A stretch of 64,000 nt of DNA, taken from assembly GCA_002842205.1 (NCBI GenBank), contig PHCI01000005.1, positions 62,001 through 126,000 of the forward strand, given 5' to 3'. The translations under genes were made by a program, and so were the position numbers. Positions within the stretch are counted from its first letter, which is position 1; the number at the start of each line of letters is the position of its first letter. The notes under the pieces were generated by a model. The model worked only from the letters and a program-made list of their open reading frames with translations. It was not told where the DNA came from and ran no database searches. Below are positions 44,962 through 53,887 of the stretch, in pieces. The DNA comes from Betaproteobacteria bacterium HGW-Betaproteobacteria-3 (GTDB taxonomy: Bacteria; Pseudomonadota; Gammaproteobacteria; Burkholderiales; Burkholderiaceae_C).

Positions 44962-45501
44962 TCAGGCCTTGGCTTGCGCCTGGTAGCTGGCGATGCCGTC
45001 CATCACTTCCTGCTGGGCGGCTTCGGGGCCGTCCCAGCCCAGGATCTTGACCCACTTGCCTTCTTCGAGATCTTTGTAGTGCTCAAAGAAGTGGGCGATG
45101 GTCTTGAGGCGCAGCGGGTTCAGGTCTTCGGGTTTTTTCCACTGGCTGTAGATCGACAGGATCTTGTCGGTGGGCACGGCCAGCACCTTGCCGTCCTGCC
45201 CGGCCTCGTCTTCCATCTTGAGGATGCCGATGGCGCGGCAGGTGACCACCACGCCGGGAATCAGCGGCACGGGCGTGATGACCAGCACGTCAACCGGGTC
45301 GCCGTCACCGCTGATGGTCTTGGGCACATAACCGTAGTTGGTGGGGTAGTGCATGGACGTGCTCATGAAGCGGTCCACAAAAATCGCGCCCGTGGCCTTG
45401 TCCACCTCGTACTTGACCGGGTCGGCGTTCATCGGGATTTCGATGATCACGTTGAAAGCTTCAGGAACCTTGTTGCCGGGGGTCACGTTGTCGAGGGACA
45501 T
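44962..45501 (-). CDS. ppa: inorganic pyrophosphatase, soluble family I
   Basis: 179 residues. Hydrolyses cytosolic pyrophosphate. Active-site motifs: [38 protein letters not shown] and DVLVITP with the metal-binding Asp cluster. ATG 45501 starts [18 protein letters not shown]. Divergent from the proton-pumping pyrophosphatase gene 243 nt away, an arrangement that puts dissipative and energy-conserving pyrophosphate hydrolysis side by side. Confidence 0.95.
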   Translation of the reverse strand: MSLDNVTPGNKVPEAFNVIIEIPMNADPVKYEVDKATGAIFVDRFMSTSMHYPTNYGYVPKTISGDGDPVDVLVITPVPLIPGVVVTCRAIGILKMEDEAGQDGKVLAVPTDKILSIYSQWKKPEDLNPLRLKTIAHFFEHYKDLEEGKWVKILGWDGPEAAQQEVMDGIASYQAQAKA

Positions 45502-45744
45502 GATGTTTTTCTGAATTGGGCGTTGAAAGAAAGCGAATGGCCGTCGTGGGCTTATCCGGATTAACCCTGATTTTACTTTCACCGGCCTTGCACCCCCGCG
45601 GTGCGTGCGGGAATTCAGGGTACAGTGCGGCGGTTGGCCAATCGCACCCCTCTGTCGGGCGTGACGAGGAAGCAACGCAGAGGAGGCCTTTCTTTCTGTC
45701 TGCGGGGCCTCCCTCATCGCGACACAACAAGAGGAGTAATTCAC

Positions 45745-47814
45745 ATGACTGGCAACTCGGCGCTGATACTGGCGCTTGTCTGCGGGCTGATCGCCGTAAT
45801 TTACGGCTTTTGGGCACGCGGCTGGATTCTTTCCCAGGACGCGGGCAACGCCCGCATGCAGGAGATCGCGGCGGCCATCCAGGCCGGTGCGGCCGCCTAC
45901 CTGGCCCGCCAATACAAAACCATCGCCATGGTCGGCGTGGTGCTGGCGGTGCTGATCGGGGTGTTTCTGGACGGCAAGACCGCCGTCGGCTTCGTGATTG
46001 GCGCGGTGCTCTCGGGCGCCTGCGGCTTCATCGGCATGAACGTCTCGGTGCGCGCCAACGTGCGCACCGCGCAGGCCGCCACCCGTGGCATCGGCCCGGC
46101 GCTGGACGTGGCCTTTCGCGGCGGCGCCATCACCGGCATGCTGGTGGTCGGCCTGGGCCTGCTGGGCGTGGCCGGCTTTTACTGGTTTTTGGCGGGCAAC
46201 GGCAACCACACGCCCGACGTCAAACTGGCCAACCTGCTCAACCCGCTGATCGGCTTTGCCTTTGGCTCGTCGCTGATCTCGATCTTTGCGCGGCTGGGCG
46301 GCGGCATCTTCACCAAGGGCGCTGACGTCGGCGCCGACCTGGTGGGCAAGGTCGAGGCCGGCATTCCCGAGGACGACCCCCGCAACCCCGCCGTGATCGC
46401 CGACAACGTGGGCGACAACGTGGGCGACTGCGCCGGCATGGCCGCCGACCTGTTCGAGACCTACGCCGTCACGCTGATTGCCACCATGGTGCTGGGCGCG
46501 CTGCTCATCACCACGGCCTCCACCAACGCTGCGGTGTACCCGCTGGCGCTGGGCGCGGTGTCGATCGTGGCGTCCATCATCGGCTGCTTCTTCGTCAAGG
46601 CCTCGCCGGGCATGACCAACGTGATGCCCGCGCTCTACAAGGGCCTGGCCGTGGCGGGCGTGCTGTCGCTGGTCGCGTTCTTCTTTGTCACCAAGTGGAT
46701 CATGCCGGACAACGCCATCACCGCCACCGGCAGCCAGATGAAGCTGTTTGGCGCCTGCGCCGTCGGCCTGGTGCTGACCGCGGCGCTGGTGTGGATCACC
46801 GAGTTCTACACCGGCACGCAGTATTCACCCGTGCGCCACATTGCACAGGCCTCGACCACCGGCCACGGCACCAACATCATTGCCGGCCTGGGCGTGTCGA
46901 TGCGCTCCACCGCCTGGCCCGTGATTTTTGTGTGCATTGCGATCTTTGCCTCGTACGGCCTGGCCGGCCTGTACGGCATTGCCATTGCCGCCACCTCCAT
47001 GCTCAGCATGGCCGGCATCGTGGTCGCCCTGGACGCCTACGGCCCCATCACCGACAACGCCGGCGGCATTGCCGAAATGGCCGACATGCCCAGCAGCGTG
47101 CGCGACATCACCGACCCGCTGGACGCCGTGGGCAACACCACCAAGGCCGTGACCAAGGGCTACGCCATCGGCTCGGCCGGCCTGGCCGCGCTGGTGCTGT
47201 TTGCCGACTACACCCACAAGCTCGAAGCCTACGGCAAGGCCATCAGCTTTGACCTGAGCGACCCGATGGTCATCATCGGCCTGTTCATCGGCGGGCTGAT
47301 CCCCTACCTGTTTGGCGCCATGGCCATGGAAGCTGTGGGCCGCGCCGCCGGTGCGGTGGTGGTCGAAGTGCGCCGCCAGTTCCGCGACATCAAGGGCATC
47401 ATGGAAGGCACAGCCAAGCCCGAATACGGCGTGGCCGTGGACATGCTCACCAAGGCCGCCATCAAGGAAATGATGATCCCCTCGCTGCTGCCCGTGGTGG
47501 TGCCGATTGTGGTTGGCCTGCTGCTCGGCCCCAAGGCGCTGGGCGGCTTGCTCATGGGCACCATCGTGACCGGCCTGTTCGTCGCCATCAGCATGTGCAC
47601 CGGCGGCGGCGCGTGGGACAACGCCAAGAAGTACATTGAAGACGGCAACCACGGCGGCAAGGGCTCCGAAGCGCACAAGGCCGCCGTCACCGGCGACACC
47701 GTGGGCGACCCCTACAAGGACACCGCCGGCCCCGCCGTCAACCCGCTCATCAAGATCATCAACATCGTGGCGCTGCTGATCGTGCCGCTGGTGATGAAGT
47801 TCCACGGCGGCTGA
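45745..47814 (+). CDS. hppA: membrane proton-pumping inorganic pyrophosphatase, K+-independent type
   Basis: 689 residues with about 16 membrane helices. Couples pyrophosphate hydrolysis to proton export. Catalytic loops: [40 protein letters not shown] and the C-terminal [19 protein letters not shown]. The segment [12 protein letters not shown] has Lys where K+-dependent enzymes have Ala, and Thr three residues later; by known family rules this marks the K+-independent proton pump. GAGGAG lies 9 nt before ATG 45745. A strong terminator follows. Confidence 0.95.
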   Translation: MTGNSALILALVCGLIAVIYGFWARGWILSQDAGNARMQEIAAAIQAGAAAYLARQYKTIAMVGVVLAVLIGVFLDGKTAVGFVIGAVLSGACGFIGMNVSVRANVRTAQAATRGIGPALDVAFRGGAITGMLVVGLGLLGVAGFYWFLAGNGNHTPDVKLANLLNPLIGFAFGSSLISIFARLGGGIFTKGADVGADLVGKVEAGIPEDDPRNPAVIADNVGDNVGDCAGMAADLFETYAVTLIATMVLGALLITTASTNAAVYPLALGAVSIVASIIGCFFVKASPGMTNVMPALYKGLAVAGVLSLVAFFFVTKWIMPDNAITATGSQMKLFGACAVGLVLTAALVWITEFYTGTQYSPVRHIAQASTTGHGTNIIAGLGVSMRSTAWPVIFVCIAIFASYGLAGLYGIAIAATSMLSMAGIVVALDAYGPITDNAGGIAEMADMPSSVRDITDPLDAVGNTTKAVTKGYAIGSAGLAALVLFADYTHKLEAYGKAISFDLSDPMVIIGLFIGGLIPYLFGAMAMEAVGRAAGAVVVEVRRQFRDIKGIMEGTAKPEYGVAVDMLTKAAIKEMMIPSLLPVVVPIVVGLLLGPKALGGLLMGTIVTGLFVAISMCTGGGAWDNAKKYIEDGNHGGKGSEAHKAAVTGDTVGDPYKDTAGPAVNPLIKIINIVALLIVPLVMKFHGG

Positions 47815-47842
47815 AGCCCGCGCGGGGCTCGCCCCGCATCCC

Positions 47843-47880
47843 AAAGGCCCGCCAGACCTTGCGTCGGCGGGCCTTTTTTA
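47843..47880 (+). terminator. terminator of hppA
   Basis: AAAGGCCCGCC (47843-47853) pairs with GGCGGGCCTTT (47866-47876), followed by TTTT. Confidence 0.9.
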
Positions 47881-47902
47881 TGGAGCGTGAGCCGATCCGA
47901 TT

Positions 47903-47957
47903 GATATTTTTTCAATAGCTAACTATCACCTATTGACGGGGGATAGAGGCATATTTA
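47903..47957 (+). repeat. family A repeat downstream of hppA
   Basis: It reads ATATTTTTTCAATAGCTAAC, TATCACCTATTGACGGGGGA, TAGAGGCATATTT. It lies between hppA and the DUF1272 gene. Confidence 0.8.
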
Positions 47958-47983
47958 GCTCTAAATCCTGGCCCCTCGACCTG

Positions 47984-48232
47984 TCAGGCCCCTCGGGCAC
48001 ACCCGGCGGGCTTGAGCACCCGCTGCGTGGACGCCGGGTTGTGCGCCAGCTTGCCCGCCGGGCGGCGCGGCCGCGCCAGCAACTCGCCGCCGCAATTGGG
48101 GCAGACACCGCCCAACCGGTCCTGCGCACACGCCGCGCAGAAAGTGCACTCAAACGAACAGATGCGCGCCTCAGTGGACGCAGGCGGCAAATCGCGGTCG
48201 CAGCATTCGCAGTTGGGGCGGAGTTGGAGCAT
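47984..48232 (-). CDS. DUF1272 zinc-ribbon-like small protein
   Basis: 82 residues starting MLQLRPNCECCDRDLPP. Cys pairs C-x2-C at CECC, CSFECTFCAAC and CPNCGG indicate two small metal-binding knuckles, as in the DUF1272 family. Function unknown. The C-terminal 30 residues are Arg/Pro-rich and poorly conserved. Divergent from the HTH gene 17 nt away. Confidence 0.82.
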   Translation of the reverse strand: MLQLRPNCECCDRDLPPASTEARICSFECTFCAACAQDRLGGVCPNCGGELLARPRRPAGKLAHNPASTQRVLKPAGCARGA

Positions 48233-48248
48233 GGGGCGCCTTTTCTGA

Positions 48249-48605
48249 ATGATCCATGGGAATGATACGGCCGTGCGTCAGCCCACACTCGGTTCACCTG
48301 CGCGTGTGCCCCGCAGGCAGACGCGGCGCCTGATTCATTTTGAGGACGGCGCAACCCACTGCGGATCTGGCGGTTCAGTGATCGAGATCCGGAAAGCCAT
48401 GCAAAGCCTTGGCTTGACGCAGCAAGAAGCCGCAAAGCGGATGGGCATCACACAGCCCAAAGTTTCCGACATGATGCGTGGCGACTTCACCAATCTGTCG
48501 GAGCGCAAGCTGATGGATTGCCTCACGCGGCTCGGGTACGACATTGAAATCAAGGTGCGCCCGGCAAAATCAGAAATCGGGCATTTGATGCTTGCTGCGG
48601 TTTGA
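48249..48605 (+). CDS. XRE-family HTH antitoxin-like protein, N-terminus degraded
   Basis: The C-terminal 75 residues are a well-conserved HTH: IRKAMQSLGLTQQEAAKRMG, ITQPKVSDMMRGDFTNLSER, then LMDCLTRLGYDIEIKVRP. This is the type found as antitoxin behind RelE/HigB-like toxins. Proteins of this group normally begin with a short segment of about 25 residues ending FADLGF-like. Here the upstream sequence (FEDGATHCGSGGS) does not match and no toxin gene precedes it. The real start may be GTG 48378. It looks like the surviving half of a toxin-antitoxin unit. Confidence 0.6.
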   Translation: MIHGNDTAVRQPTLGSPARVPRRQTRRLIHFEDGATHCGSGGSVIEIRKAMQSLGLTQQEAAKRMGITQPKVSDMMRGDFTNLSERKLMDCLTRLGYDIEIKVRPAKSEIGHLMLAAV

Positions 48606-48740
48606 CGGGTTGCCGCTCGTAGCGACTGGCGCATCGATGACGCAGATTCCATGTCGGCACGGGACGTTGACGACCCCACAACAGATGCCGGATATACGAC
48701 TGCAGGCGCTTCCCCAACAGCCAATCTATCGATCAGCCTC

Positions 48741-48811
48741 TTGCCGTTGAGGGGGAGTCCATATACGGTCAGTTTCTTGCGCTTGCGGGGGAGTCCATCT
48801 ACGACCAGTTA
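48741..48811. repeat. two tandem 36-nt repeats
   Basis: TTGCCGTTGAGGGGGAGTCC-ATATACG and TTGCGCTTGCGGGGGAGTCC-ATCTACG follow each other with a period of 36 nt. They lie in a 200-nt gap without a gene, directly after the end of the minus-strand DUF6680 gene. Confidence 0.6.
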
Positions 48812-49336
48812 TGTCCCATCGGTAACCCTCGGTTCGACAACCATCCGCTCTGTACTTTTCAATACGCGCAGCAATTCCGTCTGCGTTTCGATGTTCAGCT
48901 GCGCCTGGTTCCCATGCGCACGTGGCGAATAGAACTTGGATATGTCGGTCTGCGATAGCTTGCTGTAACCGAGCACACCGCCCATAGCGGCAAGTAGGTC
49001 CAAGTACTTGGATTCGGCGAGGTGCCAGTTGACAGGCTCTTGCGCAAGCAAGTCGTAGTACTGGTGCCAAAGGTCGACGACAGTCCGATGGTTCGCAAAC
49101 ACAACATCGATCAGGTTCAGGGAATTCACCCAATCGTATGTCGGTGGGTTCGAGCGTCTATGCGCCATTAACGTCAAGAAGAGCCGTTGTTGCGCGTCGC
49201 GGCGATCCTTCCGTCTCTGAAACCACAGCGTAAACAACACGCCTGCCAGAGGCCCGAGAAAGATAGCAATAGCTGTTATCCAAGCCTGAAGCTTCGACAG
49301 ATCCAGCTGGGCGAGCGCAAGTTGATCAGGTGTCAT
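48809..49336 (-). CDS. DUF6680-like membrane-anchored protein
   Basis: 175 residues. One N-terminal transmembrane helix (WITAIAIFLGPLAGVLFTLW) is followed by a basic stretch (FQRRKDRRDAQQRLFLTLMA) and a soluble helical domain with RSNPPTYDWVNSLNLIDVVF, resembling DUF6680 proteins. Function unknown. ATG 49336 is chosen; an upstream TTG at 49351 is possible. Lower GC than the flanks suggests an accessory gene. Confidence 0.6.
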   Translation of the reverse strand: MTPDQLALAQLDLSKLQAWITAIAIFLGPLAGVLFTLWFQRRKDRRDAQQRLFLTLMAHRRSNPPTYDWVNSLNLIDVVFANHRTVVDLWHQYYDLLAQEPVNWHLAESKYLDLLAAMGGVLGYSKLSQTDISKFYSPRAHGNQAQLNIETQTELLRVLKSTERMVVEPRVTDGT

Positions 49337-49355
49337 GGGATATAGCGTCAAAAGT

Positions 49356-49381
49356 CACGGGCTGCCGAAGGCAGTCCCGTG
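49356..49381. terminator. hairpin between two accessory genes
   Basis: CACGGG-CTGCC pairs with GGCAG-T-CCCGTG around a GAA loop. No T-tract, so it may be a weak terminator or mRNA-stabilising hairpin after the lipoprotein gene. Confidence 0.4.
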
Positions 49382-49404
49382 GACTGTAGGGTTAGCCAAC
49401 AGCA

Positions 49405-50019
49405 TCAGTTGCCACCATCCTTACAACGAGCATTCCAAGCAGGGCTCCCCTTCACCACTATGGGAGTACGTACGACATCTCTTTGAATCATTTTTTTACT
49501 CGTCAAATCTTTGACAATTTCTTGTAACTCAAGGATACATGCCCCACGACCGTTTTGTTGCTGGCCAGCTTGAACGAATAATTGATAGTCCTTGTCTGGC
49601 AGTGGTCTAAAGCGAAATGCCATGCGACAGGCTGCGCCATAAGCCGCACCAGTTCCGGAAAATGAAGCTGAAAGTGTCAAGTCGTCTTTTGCTGGAATGT
49701 ACACTTCCGAGCCGATTTTCTCCCAATAAGCATCAACAAAAGGCATTCCGATTTTTTTTTTACTTTCCCCTGCAAAACCCGACACATTAGTATGAACAGG
49801 AATTGCGGTGGCTTCATTTTCTATTAAGCACACATTGCTATTGTTGTTCTGGTGCAAAGACACGTTGGCCCTTACTCCTGCAATAATCACTGTCCTCAAC
49901 CTGGCTGTTGGCTCACGGGCTGGATCAGGCTCCAAATAAGGAGGAAGAGAGGTGGCGCACCCTGAGAGTACGAAAATTGAAATATATTTTAACTGACAGA
50001 GTATTTGGTGGTTTGACAT
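49405..50019 (-). CDS. putative lipoprotein, unknown function
   Basis: 204 residues. The N-terminus KYISIFVLSGCATSLPPYL contains a lipobox (LSGC, Cys at residue 21), so it is probably lipid-anchored in the envelope. The mature part is beta-rich with four further Cys residues, which may form disulfides (NVCLIEN, GAACRMA, GACILE, NARCKDG). No family recognised. Its AT content is far above that of the core genes, which points to recent acquisition. Confidence 0.65.
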   Translation of the reverse strand: MSNHQILCQLKYISIFVLSGCATSLPPYLEPDPAREPTARLRTVIIAGVRANVSLHQNNNSNVCLIENEATAIPVHTNVSGFAGESKKKIGMPFVDAYWEKIGSEVYIPAKDDLTLSASFSGTGAAYGAACRMAFRFRPLPDKDYQLFVQAGQQQNGRGACILELQEIVKDLTSKKMIQRDVVRTPIVVKGSPAWNARCKDGGN

Positions 50020-50055
50020 GATATCTAGCGTACGGAGGAGATTGGAGGAATGGCT

Positions 50056-50104
50056 AACGTAATGTACCTCGCAAAACCTGCGGAATAAAACGCCGACTGC
50101 GATT
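50056..50104. repeat. direct repeat copy 1 (with 50775-50824)
   Basis: AACGTAATGTACCTCGCAAA-ACCTGCGGAATAAAACGCCG-ACTGCG. The second copy differs by a few substitutions (CCCCGCGAAACCCGCGG). Each lies just upstream of the start of a minus-strand envelope-protein gene. Confidence 0.75.
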
Positions 50105-50176
50105 CAATATGTTTCGATCCGCTTGCGGTCCTGGCCATGATGACTCCTTGAAATCATGGCTATATTATTAACGTTT

Positions 50177-50752
50177 CTATTGCGAATTGGAATTAGCCCC
50201 ACCGGCAACGCACTCGGGTTGCCAGAGATGTTTCACCAGATCACGCAAGGCAAGTTCATTGTTGCCCCATGCCTTCTGCACATTTGAGGCATCGACCTTT
50301 TCAAGGTACTGGAACACTGCTTGCCCTCCACAACCATCCCAAAAGAATCGCATCACACTGGATTCGGATGGCTGCCCGTTGTCCGGTGGATTTAGGTAGC
50401 GGGCAAAAGGTTTTCCGCCAATATTGACGATGTTGTAATACGGACGAGGGTTGCTGGCATCAAAGTAAGACTTCATATCTCTGGCCCAGGCTTCATCCTT
50501 CAAGTGCACGTGGGGCGAAAATTGGATGATTACCATGGATGCCCATTGATCCTTGGTTTCGTTGCCTGTCGTATAGCGGTAGAACAATCTGTCACCGTTC
50601 GGCTCCGTGATCTTAGCGGCAGAGGTCAATTGATAGTTTTTTCCCCCATACTCAAGCGTCTGAGGTGGCTTCAGTTCATCAGCATGCGCGAGTGAGGCAG
50701 CGAGCGTCGCTAGTAATGCTGAAATCAAAAGTTGTCTGTTCATGTAACTCAT
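50177..50752 (-). CDS. putative exported protein, unknown function
   Basis: 191 residues. A signal peptide (LLISALLATLAASLAHA, cleavage before DELKPP) precedes a soluble domain with WASMVIIQFSPHVHLKDEAW, YLNPPDNGQPSESSVMRFFW and a Cys pair (DGCGG and PECVAGG). No family recognised. It follows the lipoprotein gene's upstream repeat and has a similar repeat upstream of its own start, so the two may be regulated alike. Confidence 0.65.
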   Translation of the reverse strand: MSYMNRQLLISALLATLAASLAHADELKPPQTLEYGGKNYQLTSAAKITEPNGDRLFYRYTTGNETKDQWASMVIIQFSPHVHLKDEAWARDMKSYFDASNPRPYYNIVNIGGKPFARYLNPPDNGQPSESSVMRFFWDGCGGQAVFQYLEKVDASNVQKAWGNNELALRDLVKHLWQPECVAGGANSNSQ

Positions 50753-50774
50753 CCTGTGCTTTCGCTATTCATGA

Positions 50775-50824
50775 TGCCCAACGTAATGTACCCCGCGAAA
50801 CCCGCGGAATAAAACGCCGACTGC
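50775..50824. repeat. direct repeat copy 2
   Basis: CCAACGTAATGTACCCCGCG-AAACCCGCGGAATAAAACGC-CGACTGCGG. It contains an inner inverted CCGCG/CGCGG. It lies about 720 nt from copy 1 in the same orientation. Confidence 0.75.
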
Positions 50825-51286
50825 GGATGAATCCGGTCATCAAAGTCTCCTGACAATGGCTTGCAGCATGGGTTGCAAGGCAATTCACGTGACAAATAAC
50901 CAGGTATCAAAATCCCATGAAACCCGGCACCCCGCGTTGCAATCGGTCCGCCTGCTTGATCAGGTGCATGAGCGCGTCCGGCAGTTGCACTATAGCCTGA
51001 GCACGGAGAAGGTCTGCCTGTACGGGGTGCGCTTTTCATCCGCTGGCATGGGCGTGGGGGGGGCAGGTCAACCTCGCAGTACCACCGCCCTCAACCCGAA
51101 GCCATTTCACAGTTTTCACAAAAAAATACGGCCTTAGCCCCCGTCAAATGGCAATAGTTTGCTACTCAATCAATAGTAAACCATCCACTACCTGCCCCGC
51201 CCGCCCCGCCGACGCCAGCCGGAGCGCGGCCCGGTCGCCGGGTTGCAGCGTCATGCGCGGGGGTGCGCCTTGGGGCGCACCGTGCA
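50825..51286. other. intergenic region upstream of the exported protein gene
   Basis: No supported gene. It holds a low-complexity G run near 51055-51064 and a family A repeat at 51121-51182. A minus-strand frame (50749-51039) runs through the direct repeat and shows no protein-like features apart from it. Confidence 0.4.
51121..51182 (-). repeat. family A repeat (reverse), downstream of maiA
   Basis: Plus strand: TACGGCCTTAGCCCCCGTCA, AATGGCAATAGTTTGCTACT, CAATCAATAGTAAA. Together with the forward copy at 52151 it brackets maiA with inverted copies. Confidence 0.85.
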
Positions 51287-51952
51287 TCAGGCCTCGTGGT
51301 CGGGGCAGGCCGAGGGTTGGGTGCGCTGGAAGGCGTCGAGCTGCATGCAGGCTTCAAACGCCGCCATGGTGCGCGGCAGGCCGTCAAAGTTCGCACCAAA
51401 ACGCTGGCCGTTGAAGATCTGCGGCACCAGGCAGCAGTCGGCCAGCGTGGGCGTGCTGCCATAGCAGAAGCTGCCGGGCGGCTGCCCCGCTGCCAGCCGC
51501 TCGCGCGCCGTCGCCTCAAGCTGCCGTTCGAACGACTCCAGCCCCGAGCGCACCCAGTGGCGGTACCAGACAAGCTTGGCGTCTTCGTCCACGCCCAGTT
51601 CCTTGACCAGGTACTTGAGCACCCGCAGGTTGTTCAGCGGATGGATCTCGCAGGCGATCGACTGCGCCAGCGCCCGCACCCGTGCGCGGCCCAGCGCGTC
51701 GGGTGGCAGCAGGGGCGGCGTGGGGTGGGTTTCGTCCAGGTATTCGATGATCGCCATGGACTGCTGCAGGTGATGGCCGTCCACGTCCAGTGCGGGCACC
51801 AGCGGGTCGGCCGCCACGGCGGCAAAGGCAGGCAGCCGGTGCTCGCCCCGGGCCAGGTGGACCGGGATGTATTCGTAACCCAGCCCTTTCAGGTGCAGCG
51901 CAATGCGCACGCGAAACGAGGCGGACGAGCGGAAGTAGTTGTAGAGCTTCAT
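51287..51952 (-). CDS. maiA: maleylacetoacetate / maleylpyruvate isomerase (zeta-class GST)
   Basis: 221 residues. Glutathione-dependent cis-trans isomerisation of the ring-cleavage product in tyrosine or gentisate catabolism. The N-terminal LYNYFRSSASFRVRIALHLK with the catalytic SSxSxRVR motif is diagnostic. QSMAIIEYLDETHPTPPLLP and IACEIHPLNNLRVLKYL follow. The segment around residue 45 (FAAVAADPLVPALDV) deviates from the usual NPQGxVP. No dioxygenase or hydrolase partners adjoin it. The FAD monooxygenase at the window end could belong to the same gentisate route, but it is 11 kb away. Confidence 0.88.
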   Translation of the reverse strand: MKLYNYFRSSASFRVRIALHLKGLGYEYIPVHLARGEHRLPAFAAVAADPLVPALDVDGHHLQQSMAIIEYLDETHPTPPLLPPDALGRARVRALAQSIACEIHPLNNLRVLKYLVKELGVDEDAKLVWYRHWVRSGLESFERQLEATARERLAAGQPPGSFCYGSTPTLADCCLVPQIFNGQRFGANFDGLPRTMAAFEACMQLDAFQRTQPSACPDHEA

Positions 51953-52327
51953 GGCGCGCAAGCATAAACCGGTTGCGTCCCCCGGGGAACCCGCATGCCA
52001 ACCGCGCAGCAGGGTTGCCGACCGCATGCCCCCCCGTGCTGAACGTGTGCTCCAACCGCCGGGCCATCGCCTGCCCGCAGGCGATGGAGGCCTTCATGGC
52101 CACGCTCGGCGACGGGCTGGGTCAGGCTCTCGGTCGTTGACAAGAAAAGTTATTTTTTTATAGCAAACTATGACCATTTGACGGGGGCTTAATCCCAATT
52201 TGATTCATATTTTCGTCAAAACCGCCTTGTACGGCGGGGTGCGGCGGGGTGCGGCCGGGGTCGGCTGCCCGCCGCGCCACCATGCCCTTGCGGCCGGGTG
52301 CGCCGCGCCGACTCCCGATAATCGGGC
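51953..52327. other. intergenic region between maiA and dbpA
   Basis: No gene supported. It holds the family A repeat at 52151-52201 and a GC-rich direct repetition GGCGGGGTGCGGCGGGGTGC near 52235. The divergent promoters of maiA and dbpA must lie here. Confidence 0.4.
52151..52201 (+). repeat. family A repeat (best-preserved copy)
   Basis: It reads TATTTTTTTATAGCAAACTA, TGACCATTTGACGGGGGCTT, AATCCCAATTT. It serves as a reference form for the family. Confidence 0.9.
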
Positions 52328-53767
52328 ATGTCCCCCACCTCCCCCACCTCCCACATTGCGGCAACGGTCGCAAACCCCGCCCCTTCCGGCCCTTCTTTCA
52401 GCAGCCTGCCGTTGCCCCCCGCCACGCTGCAGAACCTGACCCGGCTCGGCTACACCGCCATGACGCCGATCCAGGCCGCGAGCCTGCCGCTCACGCTGGC
52501 CGGGCACGACCTGATCGCGCAGGCCAAGACCGGCAGCGGCAAGACCGCCGCGTTCGCCCTGGCGCTGCTGGCCCGGCTGGCGCCGCGCGACTTTGCGGTG
52601 CAGGCGCTGGTGCTGTGCCCCACGCGCGAGCTGGCCGACCAGGTGACGCTGGAGGTGCGGCGCCTGGCCCGCGCCGAAGATTCGGTGAAGGTGCTCACGC
52701 TGTGCGGCGGCGTGCCCATGCGGCCGCAGATCAGCAGCCTGGAGCACGGCGCGCACATCGTCGTGGGCACGCCGGGCCGCATCATGGACCACCTCACCCG
52801 CGGCCACCTGCAGCTCGGCGCCCTGAAGACGCTGGTGCTCGACGAAGCCGACCGCATGCTCGACATGGGCTTCTTCGACGACATGGCGACGGTCATCAAG
52901 CAGTGCCCCAAAGACCGGCAGACGCTGCTGTTCTCGGCCACGTACCCCGAGGGCATCGCCAAAATCAGCGCGACCTTCATGCGCCAGCCCAAGGAGGTCA
53001 AACTGCTGGAGGCGCATGCCGCCACCAAGATTCGCCAGCAGTTTTACGAGGTGAAAGACAGCGAACGGCTGCACGCGGTGTCCTTGCTGCTCAACCATTT
53101 CCACCCGGTGAGCACCCTGGCGTTTTGCAACACCAAGCAGCAGTGCCGCGACCTGGTTGCCGTGCTGCGCGGCCTGGGCTTTGCCGCGATGGAACTGCAC
53201 GGTGACTTGGACCAGCGCGAACGCGACCAGGTGATGGTGCAGTTTGCCAATCGCAGCTGCAGCGTGCTGGTGGCCACCGACATTGCCGCGCGGGGGCTGG
53301 ACATTGCCGAGCTGGAGGCGGTGATCAACGTGGACATCGCGCTTGACCCGGCCACCCACACCCACCGCATCGGCCGCACCGGCCGCGTGGACGCCGAAGG
53401 CTGGGCCTTCAGCCTGGCCAGCATGGACGAGATGGGCCGCGTGGGCCAGATCGAGCACACGCTGGGTTTCACGTCGGAATTTCATCCGCTGGCGGAGCTG
53501 ACGCACGACCGTGCGGCCCCGTTGCAGCCACCAATGCAGACGCTGCAGATCGTGGGCGGCCGCAAGGAAAAAATCCGCCCCGGCGACGTGCTGGGCGCCC
53601 TGACCAAAGACCTCGGCTTTGCCGGCCGCCAGATCGGCAAGATCAACGTCAACGAGTTTTCCACCTACGTGGCGGTCGAGCGCAGCATTGCGCACGACGT
53701 GCTGCGCCGGCTGTCGGGCGCCAAGGTCAAGGGCAAAACCGTGAAAGTGCGCCTGCTGGAGGATTGA
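52328..53767 (+). CDS. dbpA: ATP-dependent RNA helicase DbpA
   Basis: 479 residues. DEAD-box helicase that acts in 50S ribosome assembly at 23S rRNA hairpin 92. Motifs: AKTGSGKTAAFALALLARL, PTRELADQV, LDEADRML, SAT (FSATYPEGIAK), VATDIAARGLDIAELE and HRIGRTGR. The C-terminal 75 residues (KEKIRPGDVLGALTKDLGFA through GKTVKVRLLED) form the DbpA-type RNA-binding domain that gives 23S specificity. ATG 52328 gives a short Ser/Thr/Pro-rich N-terminus. Confidence 0.94.
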   Translation: MSPTSPTSHIAATVANPAPSGPSFSSLPLPPATLQNLTRLGYTAMTPIQAASLPLTLAGHDLIAQAKTGSGKTAAFALALLARLAPRDFAVQALVLCPTRELADQVTLEVRRLARAEDSVKVLTLCGGVPMRPQISSLEHGAHIVVGTPGRIMDHLTRGHLQLGALKTLVLDEADRMLDMGFFDDMATVIKQCPKDRQTLLFSATYPEGIAKISATFMRQPKEVKLLEAHAATKIRQQFYEVKDSERLHAVSLLLNHFHPVSTLAFCNTKQQCRDLVAVLRGLGFAAMELHGDLDQRERDQVMVQFANRSCSVLVATDIAARGLDIAELEAVINVDIALDPATHTHRIGRTGRVDAEGWAFSLASMDEMGRVGQIEHTLGFTSEFHPLAELTHDRAAPLQPPMQTLQIVGGRKEKIRPGDVLGALTKDLGFAGRQIGKINVNEFSTYVAVERSIAHDVLRRLSGAKVKGKTVKVRLLED

Positions 53768-53887
53768 CCTCGCCGCTCCCCCGCGGCGCGACGCACTTCC
53801 ACACTGAACCGACCTGTCGTCAGCCGCTGGCCACCCACGCTCGCGCCCCAACGCCGACATACTGGCCGTCCGATGCGCCGCGCCTCC

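Noticed and set aside
48741-48811. CRISPR-like array
   Set aside because: Only two units, with no spacer of constant length separate from the repeat and no cas genes nearby.
50749-51039. Minus-strand frame ending in SAFYSAGFAGYITLG
   Set aside because: Its only striking part is the direct repeat shared with 50056; no start site or protein-like composition supports a gene.
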